Assembly (NCBI GenBank): GCA_020444475.1
Contig: JAHLKV010000003.1
Span: 496,001-560,000, forward strand
Source of the DNA: a bacterium
GTDB taxonomy: Bacteria; Zixibacteria; MSB-5A5; GN15; FEB-12
Direction: 5' to 3'
Length of the DNA: 64,000 nt
Within the stretch, counting starts at the first letter, position 1; each line of letters starts with the position of its first letter. Below are positions 1-8,132 of this stretch, in pieces. Both the position numbers and the translations under genes were made by a program. Below the pieces are notes generated by a model. That model was not told the origin of the DNA and did not search any database. It worked only from the letters and a program-made list of their open reading frames with translations.

Positions 1-77
1 CGCGTAACCTGTTTGCCGCCGCCGCAGCCGGCGACGATGAGCAGTCCAAGGCTCAGTACGATAAGCAGCGTCTTCAT
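1..77 (-). CDS. lipoprotein, N-terminal fragment
   Basis: The first 25 or so codons of a leftward gene whose body lies outside the window. The translation begins MKTLLIVLSLGLLIVAGC followed by GGGKQVT. This is a classic lipoprotein signal: short basic start, hydrophobic stretch, and a lipobox with cysteine at residue 18. The mature protein would be lipid-anchored in the envelope. Nothing can be said about its function from this fragment. Confidence 0.75.
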   Translation of the reverse strand, partial: MKTLLIVLSLGLLIVAGCGGGKQVT

Positions 78-283
78 GTTTGGTCTCCAGTGTTGGTGTA
101 TCGGAATAATGACAGCTTCTACGCAATACGTATCAATCCGGTTGCAGAATATGTCGTCCTTTCCGATGCCGGGAGCAACTTGTTTTTTCATTCTGTCGGC
201 GGGCGGTTTCGATTTTGTTAGCGAATACGTAGTGTCCCTGCTATCGTAGACCAAAGGTGGGACTAACAGGATCGGAGGGCGGT

Positions 284-994
284 ATGAGTGCATTCGACAA
301 TCGACTGGCCGAATTGGACGGCGGCCGGGTACTTGATGTCGGCACCGGTGCGGGGGATTTCGCCCGCGGGCTGGCTGAAGGGCTCAAGAGCTACGAAGAG
401 ATAATCGGGGTCGACTCTTCGGAATCCAGAATCGACGAGGCCCGGCATACGGTCGCGTTGGACCGGGTGCGGTTCGAACTCATGGACGCGAACGCTCTCC
501 AGTTCGCCAGTGAGTCCTTCGACACGGCGGCCATCTCGAATACTCTTCATCACTTGCCCGATCCCCTGCCGATCCTCACAGAAATGAAACGGGTCCTCAA
601 ACCGGGCGGCGTGCTCGTGCTGGTCGAGGCGTTCCGGGATAATCAGGACGAGACCCAGATGTCGCACGTACTGGTCCACCGCTGGTGGTCCAAAATCGAC
701 ACGCTCGTCGGCGTCTGTCATCGGGAGACGTACCTGAGATCGGAACTGACTGCAATTGTCGATCAACTCGGCTTCAGCAAGAAGGAGCTGTTTGACTATC
801 GCGAGGCCGATGACAACCCGCATGATGCCGACCGAGTCGCCATGATCGACGATGCTATAGGCAAGTACCTGGCGAAGATTCCGGCGTGCGACGAATCGGA
901 GACGCTTCGCGCCGAAGGCGAGGAACTTCGTCAGCGTCTGTACACGATCGGTTTCTCGTGGGCGACACATCTGTGCGTGCTGGGCTGGAAGTAG
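284..994 (+). CDS. class I SAM-dependent methyltransferase
   Basis: A 236-residue protein with the Rossmann-fold methyltransferase pattern of the UbiE/Methyltransf_11 type. Motif I is VLDVGTGAGDF at residues 16-26, an acidic ribose-binding residue lies in IIGVDSSE near 45, and the SFDTAAISNTLHHLPDP segment carries motif IV. It should transfer a methyl group from S-adenosylmethionine; the acceptor cannot be read from sequence. A GTG at 257 would add nine residues, but the ATG at 284 is preceded by GGAGGG at good spacing and leaves the usual short lead-in to motif I. It faces away from the leftward run that follows and appears to be a single-gene unit. Confidence 0.85.
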   Translation: MSAFDNRLAELDGGRVLDVGTGAGDFARGLAEGLKSYEEIIGVDSSESRIDEARHTVALDRVRFELMDANALQFASESFDTAAISNTLHHLPDPLPILTEMKRVLKPGGVLVLVEAFRDNQDETQMSHVLVHRWWSKIDTLVGVCHRETYLRSELTAIVDQLGFSKKELFDYREADDNPHDADRVAMIDDAIGKYLAKIPACDESETLRAEGEELRQRLYTIGFSWATHLCVLGWK

Positions 995-1114
995 TCCGTT
1001 CCGAGAGCGATCTCAGGCCATGGTGCGTCGCATGCTGAGTCGCCGGCTTTTCGTGACGGATGTATTCGTTTGCCACGGCGGCCGAGAAGCATCCGACACA
1101 ACAGTCCGATCAAA
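995..1114. other. short convergent intergenic gap
   Basis: About 120 bases between the 3' ends of the methyltransferase and the leftward gene that ends at 1115. Small open frames here are shadows without a ribosome-binding site. No strong hairpin followed by a T-run was seen. Confidence 0.4.
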
Positions 1115-1588
1115 TCAATTGGGCAGGCGCTGAATAACCGTCCAGCCTATCTCGCCATCCACAACTTCGTACTCGAGCAGCAACCGTCCGCCCGTATGAC
1201 CATCTTCGTAGTAGGCTTCCACCCGCGACGGTGAGATCACCCGGGATTCCGACGGCCAGAATTTCATCGTTCCGCCCAGGGTTCCTTCCACGGGAATCAA
1301 TTCCGGATGGTCTTTCAGATCGTCGAGCAGGTCGTTGACAGGATCAGTAAGACCTTTCGCCCTCAACGCTTCAATGTCGGCCTCGGTCAACTGATAGGCC
1401 GGCATGCCGGGCGGCGCCGATGGTGGCGCGACCGAAATCGAGTCGGTGGGTGGGTTCGTGTCGGTATCCTGCGTGCTTATCGCGATCTTCCAGACCGCGA
1501 GGCTGCCGAATCCAAGCACGACGACAAGCAGACTGATCGCCAGGACTTTGCCGGATAGGCGGGTTGGTTTGTGGTTCTTGTTAGTCAC
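1115..1588 (-). CDS. membrane-anchored hypothetical protein
   Basis: 157 residues, not recognised as a known family. A basic N-terminus (MTNKNHKPTRLSGK) is followed by one transmembrane segment at about residues 15-35, then a Pro/Ser/Thr-rich linker (about 40-62) and a soluble C-terminal domain of about 95 residues. In that domain GTMKFWPSESRVISPSRVEAY and EYEVVDGEIGWTVIQRL look like beta strands. Probable topology is N-in with the C-terminal domain in the periplasm. It starts at a GTG with GAGGAG eight bases or so upstream. It is the last gene of a leftward run that begins near 5067. Confidence 0.7.
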   Translation of the reverse strand: MTNKNHKPTRLSGKVLAISLLVVVLGFGSLAVWKIAISTQDTDTNPPTDSISVAPPSAPPGMPAYQLTEADIEALRAKGLTDPVNDLLDDLKDHPELIPVEGTLGGTMKFWPSESRVISPSRVEAYYEDGHTGGRLLLEYEVVDGEIGWTVIQRLPN

Positions 1589-1615
1589 GGAAGCTCCTCA
1601 TGGCATAAAGGCGGT

Positions 1616-1637
1616 CATGCTAAGTGAGGTCGAAGCG
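1616..1637. repeat. short GTCGAAG-type dispersed motif
   Basis: The bases catgctaagtgaggtcgaag resemble the CTGAGCTTGTCGAAG motif at 8101-8113, whose reverse-complement-type form lies at about 7610 and 7884. I recall motifs of this kind as dispersed palindromic repeats in many genomes, giving spurious MLSEVEA or RQAELVEA peptides. It lies in the 53-base gap between two leftward genes. Similarity is judged by eye only. Confidence 0.25.
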
Positions 1638-1641
1638 TAAC

Positions 1642-2601
1642 TCACGAGCTCAGATACTCCTCGGCAAGATAGTAACTCATTTTTGCCTCGAAGTTAATTT
1701 CGTGGAGCATCTTGTCACCAAGCCGGTTTCTGTCGTCGAGGGGCACAAAGCGAAACCGGGCGAACTCCCGCTCCTCTTCCGGGATCGCGCTCATCCGAGT
1801 GGCCAGTTCCTGCCGGGTCAGCGAGGTTCTTACGAGAGCAAACAGCTGCGGATTGTCACCCCGGAAAATCTCGCGCGCGAACGCCAGCGGGATGATCTCG
1901 AACTCAGACCTGTTCAACCGCAGTTCCTCTTCAACTTCTTTCCCGAGAGCCCGCTCGAGAATATCGGACAGCGAGACATAGTCCGGTTTGAAGTCAACCG
2001 AGCCCGCTACCGACGGTCCCGGTGAACCGGCCATGGTCGCGAGGTTTCCGGCCCTGACTACCTGAAGCAGGAAACGTTTCCCTTTTTCTTCCATCAGGAC
2101 GTAGCCACACACGCCGAAACAATTAGCCAGCGGTCGTGCGACCACCGGGACCGATGTGTACGTCGCCGTGTAGTAGTCTCGAAGCGTCCCGCCGTACTTG
2201 TCGAACAGTGGATGCGGCAAATCGAGCGCGAAACAACTCCCCGCGAAATCGGCATAGGCAGTCTCCTGCACGAGAACCTCCGGGGAGGAACCTGCAAAAT
2301 CGGTCGAGAGGACACCGGTGACGGTCGGCCCGTCGTAGAGCCTTCCCTGACGGCGAAGGCGGTCCGCGACATAGGCTGCGTATCTCGCGATCGTTTCGTC
2401 GACGATTGCCTGCCGTCCCTCTCTGACGGTTACTTTCACACGCGAAGGATCGATCGCACCGGGTCCGAAAAAGCGCACGATATCATAGAAGCCGGAGTCA
2501 CAGGCTCTGTCGACGCCGACCAGTCGTTCTTCGACCGGCCCGAACAGCTCCGGGGACCGCTCAATGAGTGCGCTTAGCTTAGAATAGACCAAATAGTTCA
2601 T
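1642..2601 (-). CDS. Nudix-like hydrolase
   Basis: 319 residues. The C-terminal half contains a degenerate Nudix box. SVAGSVDF at about 197-204 stands for the leading glycine region, and KEVEEELRL at about 221-229 fits the REUXEEXGU core with Lys for Arg and Arg for Gly. Nudix proteins cleave nucleoside diphosphate-X substrates; the long N-terminal domain (1-170) is unfamiliar and the substrate unknown. A longer form from 2637 exists, but MNYLVYSKL at 2601 is a better start. Its start overlaps the end of the transporter gene by about 23 bases, pointing to translational coupling. The imperfect box leaves activity uncertain. Confidence 0.55.
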   Translation of the reverse strand: MNYLVYSKLSALIERSPELFGPVEERLVGVDRACDSGFYDIVRFFGPGAIDPSRVKVTVREGRQAIVDETIARYAAYVADRLRRQGRLYDGPTVTGVLSTDFAGSSPEVLVQETAYADFAGSCFALDLPHPLFDKYGGTLRDYYTATYTSVPVVARPLANCFGVCGYVLMEEKGKRFLLQVVRAGNLATMAGSPGPSVAGSVDFKPDYVSLSDILERALGKEVEEELRLNRSEFEIIPLAFAREIFRGDNPQLFALVRTSLTRQELATRMSAIPEEEREFARFRFVPLDDRNRLGDKMLHEINFEAKMSYYLAEEYLSS

Positions 2602-3532
2602 CGCCGACAAACAACAGCGCCACGCCGACAAATGCAATCACTGCACCAAGGACAGCGCGCGAGCTGACTTTCTCTTTGTAATACCAGATGACGACCGGGA
2701 TAATGAGAATCGGTGTCGTCGAGTTTAAGGTCGCCGCGACACCGGCCTCTATGTATTTCACGGCTACCAACGACATCCACACGCCCAGAAACGGCCCGAT
2801 TATCGCTCCCGCGGCCGAGAACATCATCGCCGAACCATGTCGAAAAGCCCGAATGGTCGACCCGATCTGTCCGCGGAACGCCGCCAGAATCCATATCATG
2901 ACCATTGATGTCAACATGCGAAGAAACGAAGCCGGCATCGGCTCGACTGTCGAGCCCAGATCAAGCATGGCATGTTTGGACATGACCAGTCCGGCAGCCT
3001 GTCCCAGTGCGGCGCCGAGCCCGAGCAGGACACCCTTCAGCCTGGAGCCGGAGTCCGGATGATCCGCGGCCAGCTGCACCTGCGGACCGCCCTTGAAATG
3101 ACGCTCCGACACAACCCAGGCCGTCCCGGCAACCGTCAGTGAAATGCCGATCATATCGACTATGTGGAGCTGTTCGCCCAACAGGAACCAGGCAATGACG
3201 GTGGCCATGATAGGTGCGGTGGCCCACAGCAGGGTCGTGAGCCGGGGACCGATCATCACCAGCGCCTTGAATCCGAGACCGTCGCCGATTACCAGCCCGA
3301 TCAAACCCGACCCGGCCAGCCATATCACCTGCTCTACGGTCACACCCTCGGGCCAGATACGCCCGGTGGTAATCAGCAGCGCCACGCAGTATATGACGAC
3401 CGCAAATACCAGTCTGATATTGTTCGTCCGGAAAGAGCCGATCCGATGGCCGGCTTCGGAAAAGAAGATCGCCGTAAACGACCAGAGAAAGGCGGTAGCG
3501 AGAGCTGCAAAATGTCCGGTGTATTCGCCCAC
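2579..3532 (-). CDS. EamA/DMT-family transporter
   Basis: 317 residues forming about ten hydrophobic helices, with the internal duplication expected of the drug/metabolite transporter superfamily. Each half has an EamA-like segment: YTGHFAALATAFLWSFTAI at the start, and GAIIGPFLGVWMSLVAVKY then STTPILIIPVVIW in the second half. The family exports or imports small metabolites across the inner membrane; the substrate is not predictable. It starts at a GTG preceded by GGAG, 10 bases after the stop of the lipoprotein gene, so it is almost certainly cotranscribed with it. Confidence 0.85.
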   Translation of the reverse strand: MGEYTGHFAALATAFLWSFTAIFFSEAGHRIGSFRTNNIRLVFAVVIYCVALLITTGRIWPEGVTVEQVIWLAGSGLIGLVIGDGLGFKALVMIGPRLTTLLWATAPIMATVIAWFLLGEQLHIVDMIGISLTVAGTAWVVSERHFKGGPQVQLAADHPDSGSRLKGVLLGLGAALGQAAGLVMSKHAMLDLGSTVEPMPASFLRMLTSMVMIWILAAFRGQIGSTIRAFRHGSAMMFSAAGAIIGPFLGVWMSLVAVKYIEAGVAATLNSTTPILIIPVVIWYYKEKVSSRAVLGAVIAFVGVALLFVGDELFGLF

Positions 3533-3541
3533 GGATCTCCG

Positions 3542-4132
3542 CTAGTCGCCTGTGACCTTGACGGGTTCACCTTCGCGACCGAAGTCGGCGACGGATGTCG
3601 TGTATTCTGACCTGGCGATCTCGCGGATATACGAAGCGTCGACGACCAACCGATCATCCTCCGTAACAAACGGCCGTCCATAGACGATCACGAGGTTACC
3701 AACCCCCTCTCCGCCAAACCGCTCGATACGCCTTTCGTGTGCGGTCCTGGTAAGGCGCCAACTGGTCTCGAACATACCTTCGCCCCGTGGCGATACCGTG
3801 TACGGGATATCGGTTTTGCCCCAGTTTTCCACCCAGAGAAAATAGTGGTGCTCGATCGATAGTGTGGTTTCGAGGAAATCGCCGTAGTCCGCGAACCTGA
3901 CATCGCTGATAACTCCCGGCCAGGCCACGGTTCGATCGGCAGCGGTATCGGGGACAGCGCGGACATCATCGGGATATATCGTGCGAACGGCCCCGGCAAG
4001 CTGCGACTTCTCGGCCTCTGAGTTCGGTCGATACAACTGAGCCCCGACCGATCCTCCACCGCAACCTGCAGTAATTCCCAGGGCCAACCAAAGCGCCAGG
4101 GCAATGAAGATTCGCATCCCGATGCCGTTCAT
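3542..4132 (-). CDS. predicted lipoprotein
   Basis: 196 residues with a lipoprotein signal peptide ending in GITAGC (cysteine near residue 24) followed by GGGS. The mature domain contains HHYFLWVENWGKTDIPYTVSP and GEGVGNLVIVYGRPFV, suggesting a small beta-rich fold; I do not recognise the family with confidence. Some features recall Slp-like outer-membrane lipoproteins, but this is weak. It starts at an ATG with GAGG upstream, 17 bases after the previous gene, within a leftward operon-like run. Confidence 0.7.
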   Translation of the reverse strand: MNGIGMRIFIALALWLALGITAGCGGGSVGAQLYRPNSEAEKSQLAGAVRTIYPDDVRAVPDTAADRTVAWPGVISDVRFADYGDFLETTLSIEHHYFLWVENWGKTDIPYTVSPRGEGMFETSWRLTRTAHERRIERFGGEGVGNLVIVYGRPFVTEDDRLVVDASYIREIARSEYTTSVADFGREGEPVKVTGD

Positions 4133-4149
4133 CCCATCCTCGTGTGCGA

Positions 4150-5067
4150 TCAGCCGCTATACCGAACCCAGCCGGTCCCTTCGTGACCGAACTGGAATCT
4201 CTCAGGATGAATGATTTCCGCGAGGATTTCAAGTGATTCCACAACCCGGGGACCCGGGCGGTTGAAGAATTGGTTGCCGTCGGCAACATACACCCGGTCG
4301 TTTTGTACCGCCCTCAGTTCCTCCCAGCCCTTCTTGCTCTGCAAAGTCGGCATCTCGGCAAGCGTTTGCTCGACCGTATAGCCGCACGGTGAAACGAAAA
4401 GGATGTCCGGGTCGGCTTCGACCACCTGCGCCCAATCAAGCATCGGCGAGTGCTTCCCAGCCTCGCCGAACAGGTTTATCCCACCCGCCATCTCGACCAG
4501 AGTCGGCGCCCAGTTGCCCGCTACCATCAGCGGATCGATCCATTCGAGGTAGGCCACAGACGGGTGTGTTTCAAGCGAAGGAGCGGCTTCGGCGATGATG
4601 CTCATCCTGCGACGCAACGTCGCTACCAGGCGAAGCCCCTCCATGTGTACACCTAGAGCTTCGGCGACCCGCTGAATGTCTTTGAAGATATCGTCCAGAC
4701 TGTTCGGCTCCAGCGATACGATTTTGGGCTTTGATGAAACCAGCGATCCGACCGCCGCCGCGACGTCATCGTAGGAAACCGCACAAACAGCGCACTGGGT
4801 CTGGGTGATAATAATATCCGGCTTGAGCGCATTGAGCTTGTCGGCCCGAACACGATACACAGAAAGCCCTTCCTGCAGGATCGCCTTGATCCGCTGGTCG
4901 ATCTCATAGCTGCTGCCATCGAGCTTGAACTTCGGCTCGGTCACTTGCGGCAGTCGCTTGACCGAAGGGGGGTAATCACATTCGTGAGAGCGCCCCACCT
5001 GTTTGTTGCCCTGCCCGAGGGCGTGGACGATTTCCGTGGCGCTGGCAATGAGAGAGACTATTCGCAT
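4150..5067 (-). CDS. cobalamin-binding-type ABC substrate-binding protein
   Basis: 305 residues of the BtuF/FepB-like periplasmic-binding fold. It opens with MRIVSLIASATEIVHALG, has DIIITQTQCAVCAVS in the middle, and closes with FFNRPGPRVVESLEILA, all typical of COG0614 proteins annotated as cobalamin-binding. AAGGAAG sits just before the ATG at 5067, which fixes this start rather than the upstream ATG at 5121. There is no signal peptide with this start, as in other members of this subgroup, so it may be cytoplasmic. No permease or ATPase is adjacent. A TonB-dependent receptor is divergent across a 222-base gap, hinting at a shared ligand. Confidence 0.8.
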   Translation of the reverse strand: MRIVSLIASATEIVHALGQGNKQVGRSHECDYPPSVKRLPQVTEPKFKLDGSSYEIDQRIKAILQEGLSVYRVRADKLNALKPDIIITQTQCAVCAVSYDDVAAAVGSLVSSKPKIVSLEPNSLDDIFKDIQRVAEALGVHMEGLRLVATLRRRMSIIAEAAPSLETHPSVAYLEWIDPLMVAGNWAPTLVEMAGGINLFGEAGKHSPMLDWAQVVEADPDILFVSPCGYTVEQTLAEMPTLQSKKGWEELRAVQNDRVYVADGNQFFNRPGPRVVESLEILAEIIHPERFQFGHEGTGWVRYSG

Positions 5068-5289
5068 GGCTTCCTTTCGATGCAGGCTTGTACTCATTCG
5101 TAACAGCGATTGGAGAGCCATGTTTCACTGCACGGCGGCGACGGGTATGCTGGCGGTTGCACTCTCGAATCTGCAACGCGAGGCTGTAGGCACCCTCCTA
5201 TAGCAGGTTATTCATTGCGGCATAGCCACTTGCGCGTGTCCGACAAGATCTGTCCGATTGGCACGCGCTTTGACCTCCTATAGCCCAAG
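5068..5289. other. divergent intergenic region
   Basis: The 222 bases between the leftward binding-protein gene and the rightward TonB receptor should hold both promoters. I checked both strands for the cobalamin riboswitch core (GCNACUG-type B12 box and flanking stems) and did not find it. The sequence CTCCTATAG occurs twice (about 5195 and 5274). A hairpin is annotated separately. Confidence 0.4.
5232..5268 (+). promoter_or_regulatory. hairpin before TonB receptor gene
   Basis: A perfect 7-bp inverted repeat, gcgcgtg (5232-5238) and cacgcgc (5262-5268), encloses 23 bases that themselves contain tgtccga twice. It ends 21 bases before the GTG start of the receptor gene, so it would lie in the leader. 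It could be an operator or an RNA element; no T-run follows, so it is not a terminator. Confidence 0.3.
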
Positions 5290-7596
5290 GTGACCAGAAC
5301 CGTAAACAAATTCGTTCTCGCCCTGGCCATCCTGCTAGGAGTCCTGACCGCTTCCGCGGCCGATCTCTCCGACCTGGGATTGGTGCTTGTGGGTAATGTA
5401 ACCGACCCCTCCGGTGATCCGATAGTCGGCGCCACGGTAAGCGTGCTTGCCGATGGTCGGGCTGTTGCCGGGGCGGCGACCGACTCTGACGGTCGGTTCA
5501 GTTTTGGACTGTCGCCATACCCGTCAGAAGAACTGCAGCTCCGGGTAACTTCGGTGGGATTCGCCGAGTCGGTGCAGACGCTGGTGATCTCCGGCGACAC
5601 CGTTCGGTTAACGATTTTACTTGAGCCGACCGCTATCGATCTTGGCGCTGTCGCCGTCTATCCAACTCGCGAGCTTGTTATCCCCAACACCGAATTGAGC
5701 TCGGAAGTACTGCGCAGGGGAGCCCGAAAGTCACTGGTGCCGACCAATCCGGTAGGAGCAATCAGAAACCCCGAGGTTGTTCGGGTCGGCTCCGCGCACT
5801 CCTCCCGGATCCGCATCTTCGGTGACAGCCCGGTCTACTACCTGAACGGACTTCCAATCGGGACCGATCCCGACCACTACGGTATGTTCACAGTCCTGCC
5901 GGCCTCGTCGCTCGACCACCTGCGTCTGAACCTGTACGGCACCGATGCCGGTCATGCGTCGCCGAGTTCCGCCGAGATGTCAACCCCGGTTCGATTCGGC
6001 AAGCACCGCTCGGCGGAGTTCAGCTTCTCCACCATCGAAGCCACCGGGACAGCCTCGGTAGGCACCGACCGCCTGTTCGCTCTCGGTACGCTTCGCAAGT
6101 CGGTACTCGACAAGCTGGTCTCCCGACTGGATATCCACTCCAACCGTCAAACTATTCCGCCGACCAATTTCCAGGATATCTCTCTTTATACCGGCTGGAA
6201 GGCAAACTCGAATCTGCGGTTGTTTGTCGACCAGTATCACGTACAGGATTTCCTCGCCTATCAGGTCGACTCGTATGTCTCCCGCGGTTTGGTCGACACC
6301 TATCAGCACTCTACCCGCCATTACATTGCAAGCCGTCTCGAGGGGACGCTCGACGACCTTCGCATCACCGGCGGGTTGGCGCTGCACGACTCATACGAGG
6401 AATACCGCGCGTATCCGGTCGGGAGTACCGACCGCAGGCGACTGCTGGTTGATCTGCGCTACCAGCGGACATCAGCGCTGGCGAATGCCCGGGCCGACTA
6501 CCTCTGGCGCGACTATCGATTTGCGGCGGGGATCGACAACGAACTGGTGGTCAACCGTCGCATCCACCTAAAACAGCGCAACTGGAACTTCTTGTCGCCG
6601 TTCGCTTCGAGCAACAACCCGTACATCTATCAGGAGGGGCTGAACCTGCTCTATGGCGCCTACGACAACGACGACAGCGAGCACAACAGTGCCCTCTACG
6701 CCGAAGCGGAACGTGAGCTGTGCGGCTATGAGATCGAAGGTGGTCTTCGCGCCCAGCGCTTCAGCAATCTGGCCGAGGGCGGCGCGCTGCTGTTTCGCGC
6801 GAGAATCTCCGGACCAGTGTATGATGAAATTCGTGGTCGGTTGTCTCTCGGCACGTACGCCGAGAACCCCGCGACCAATATCCTCGAACCGTACCAGGTG
6901 ATTGTCTACGACAACCTCGAACGGCTGAAGCCGATAAAGTCGGCCATGATCTCGCTGAGCCTGGAGTATCGTGAGTGGGCCGCGAGCCTCTTTGTGCGCT
7001 CGGTGAACAACCTCCCCGCCCTCACTCCCGACTTCGGAAAAATCGATCCCGAAACGGGCAGTCCGACCGAAGGTTTCCTGCAGAGCGCGTCGATCGCCGA
7101 AGCTGACTACCGGGGGCTGGCACTTTCCTGGTCGCGCTCGGATCTGCCGATTAAGCGACTGTCAGTGCAGGCTTCGTACGCCTACACGCATTCGTCGCGG
7201 ACTCAAAATGCCCTGACCTACCCCGATGATCTCGACTCGCCGCATCGCTTCCGCGTTCAGGCGGACCATGATCTCAACGACCGATTCAGTTTCGGCGGGG
7301 AGTTCACCTACCGCTCCGGCTACCCGTACACGCCGTTCCGTACGACTGTCGCTACGTCAGCGAGTGAGTACTACAACGAGTCCTACTACGACCGGGCGCT
7401 TGCGCTCGAAAACAGCGAGCGCTTCCCGGCCAGCGTGTCGTTGAACCTGTACGGAGATTTGAGATTGGGTCGGGGGAGTTTGTTCTTCTCGATCTCGAAT
7501 GTCACCAACCGCGCCAACCCGATAATCAGCACGGCGTCAGGGTACATCCATGATGCCGGTATCATGCCGACGGTCGGCTATCGGGTGTCGTTCTAG
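5290..7596 (+). CDS. TonB-dependent receptor with carboxypeptidase-like N-domain
   Basis: 768 residues with a signal peptide (about 1-24, ending TASAA). Next is a CarboxypepD-regulatory-like beta sandwich (about 30-112, with GNVTDPSGDPIVGATVSV and TDSDGRFSFG), then a short plug-like region (IRIFGDSPVYYLNGLPIG near 180) and a beta-barrel ending in aromatic-phenylalanine (YRVSF), the usual outer-membrane C-terminus. It should import a ligand across the outer membrane using TonB energy. The start is GTG with no strong ribosome site, but the signal peptide begins immediately. The neighbour encoding a cobalamin-type binding protein suggests, but does not prove, a corrinoid or chelate ligand. The plug is shorter than in classical receptors. 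Confidence 0.75.
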   Translation: MTRTVNKFVLALAILLGVLTASAADLSDLGLVLVGNVTDPSGDPIVGATVSVLADGRAVAGAATDSDGRFSFGLSPYPSEELQLRVTSVGFAESVQTLVISGDTVRLTILLEPTAIDLGAVAVYPTRELVIPNTELSSEVLRRGARKSLVPTNPVGAIRNPEVVRVGSAHSSRIRIFGDSPVYYLNGLPIGTDPDHYGMFTVLPASSLDHLRLNLYGTDAGHASPSSAEMSTPVRFGKHRSAEFSFSTIEATGTASVGTDRLFALGTLRKSVLDKLVSRLDIHSNRQTIPPTNFQDISLYTGWKANSNLRLFVDQYHVQDFLAYQVDSYVSRGLVDTYQHSTRHYIASRLEGTLDDLRITGGLALHDSYEEYRAYPVGSTDRRRLLVDLRYQRTSALANARADYLWRDYRFAAGIDNELVVNRRIHLKQRNWNFLSPFASSNNPYIYQEGLNLLYGAYDNDDSEHNSALYAEAERELCGYEIEGGLRAQRFSNLAEGGALLFRARISGPVYDEIRGRLSLGTYAENPATNILEPYQVIVYDNLERLKPIKSAMISLSLEYREWAASLFVRSVNNLPALTPDFGKIDPETGSPTEGFLQSASIAEADYRGLALSWSRSDLPIKRLSVQASYAYTHSSRTQNALTYPDDLDSPHRFRVQADHDLNDRFSFGGEFTYRSGYPYTPFRTTVATSASEYYNESYYDRALALENSERFPASVSLNLYGDLRLGRGSLFFSISNVTNRANPIISTASGYIHDAGIMPTVGYRVSF

Positions 7597-7609
7597 TAGT
7601 GGGCAGGCC

Positions 7610-7814
7610 TCGACAAGCTCAGCCTGACGTGATGGCAACTTTTGTAGGTCAGCTCCGGTCGCGGATGTCTGACCGTTCTGCCAACACCGAACCTCCGCGC
7701 GACCGGTACTGACGCTGTGCAATCCGAGAGATGTCAGCACCGTCTGCTCGCCAGGTCTTCCCGACTCGTTCTGTTGGCTCATTCGCAGACGGAGTTGACC
7801 TACGTGGCTGACTA
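7610..7814. repeat. 205-bp direct repeat, copy 1
   Basis: Matches copy 2 at 7884-8088 without gaps (offset 274), with about six mismatches seen by eye. It begins with tcgacaagctcagcctgac. The repeat contains inner palindromic pieces, e.g. cttttgtaggtcagct near its start and gagttgacctacg near its end. No convincing gene lies in it; the open frames reading RQAELVEA are the usual by-product of this motif. Confidence 0.85.
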
Positions 7815-7883
7815 AACAACCCATAAGTTCCGTCAGGTGCTTGGTCGCCGGAGGCGAGCTGCATCCGACAGAACAAGTAGGCT

Positions 7884-8088
7884 TCGACAAGCTCAGCCTG
7901 ACGTGATGGCAACTTTTGTAGGTCAGCTCCGGTCGCGGATGTCTGACCGTTCTGCCAACACCGAACCTCCGCGCGACCGGTGCTGACGCTGTGCTATCCG
8001 AGAGATGTCAGCATCGTCTGCTCGCCAGGTCTTCCCGACTCGTTCTGTTGGCTCATTCGCAGACGGAGCTGACCTACGTCGCTGACTC
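7884..8088. repeat. 205-bp direct repeat, copy 2
   Basis: Second copy, beginning cttcgacaagctcagcctg. Its near identity to copy 1 in non-coding DNA indicates a recent duplication or conversion. Both copies read toward the hairpin at 8092-8122, which carries the same motif in the opposite orientation. Confidence 0.85.
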
Positions 8089-8091
8089 AAA

Positions 8092-8122
8092 CCGTCACCC
8101 TGAGCTTGTCGAAGGGTGACGG
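8092..8122 (-). terminator. hairpin with GAGCTTGTCGAAG loop, possible terminator
   Basis: A perfect 9-bp stem, ccgtcaccc (8092-8100) with gggtgacgg (8114-8122), around a 13-base loop tgagcttgtcgaa. It lies just beyond the stop of the leftward protease gene and is followed on that strand by TTTGAG, so it may end that transcript. It also carries the motif that starts the two upstream 205-bp repeats. Confidence 0.45.
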
Positions 8123-8132
8123 CGGCTAGTTC

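Noticed and set aside
5068..5289. Cobalamin riboswitch between the binding-protein and receptor genes
   Set aside because: A gccact string at 5225-5230 first looked like part of a B12 box, but the surrounding conserved elements are missing on both strands.
7537..7912. Small minus-strand frames reading RQAELVEA
   Set aside because: A translation by-product of the tcgacaagctcag repeat motif; no start context and no domain.
7610..8122. CRISPR array
   Set aside because: Only two long copies with no short regular repeat-spacer pattern; no cas genes in the window.
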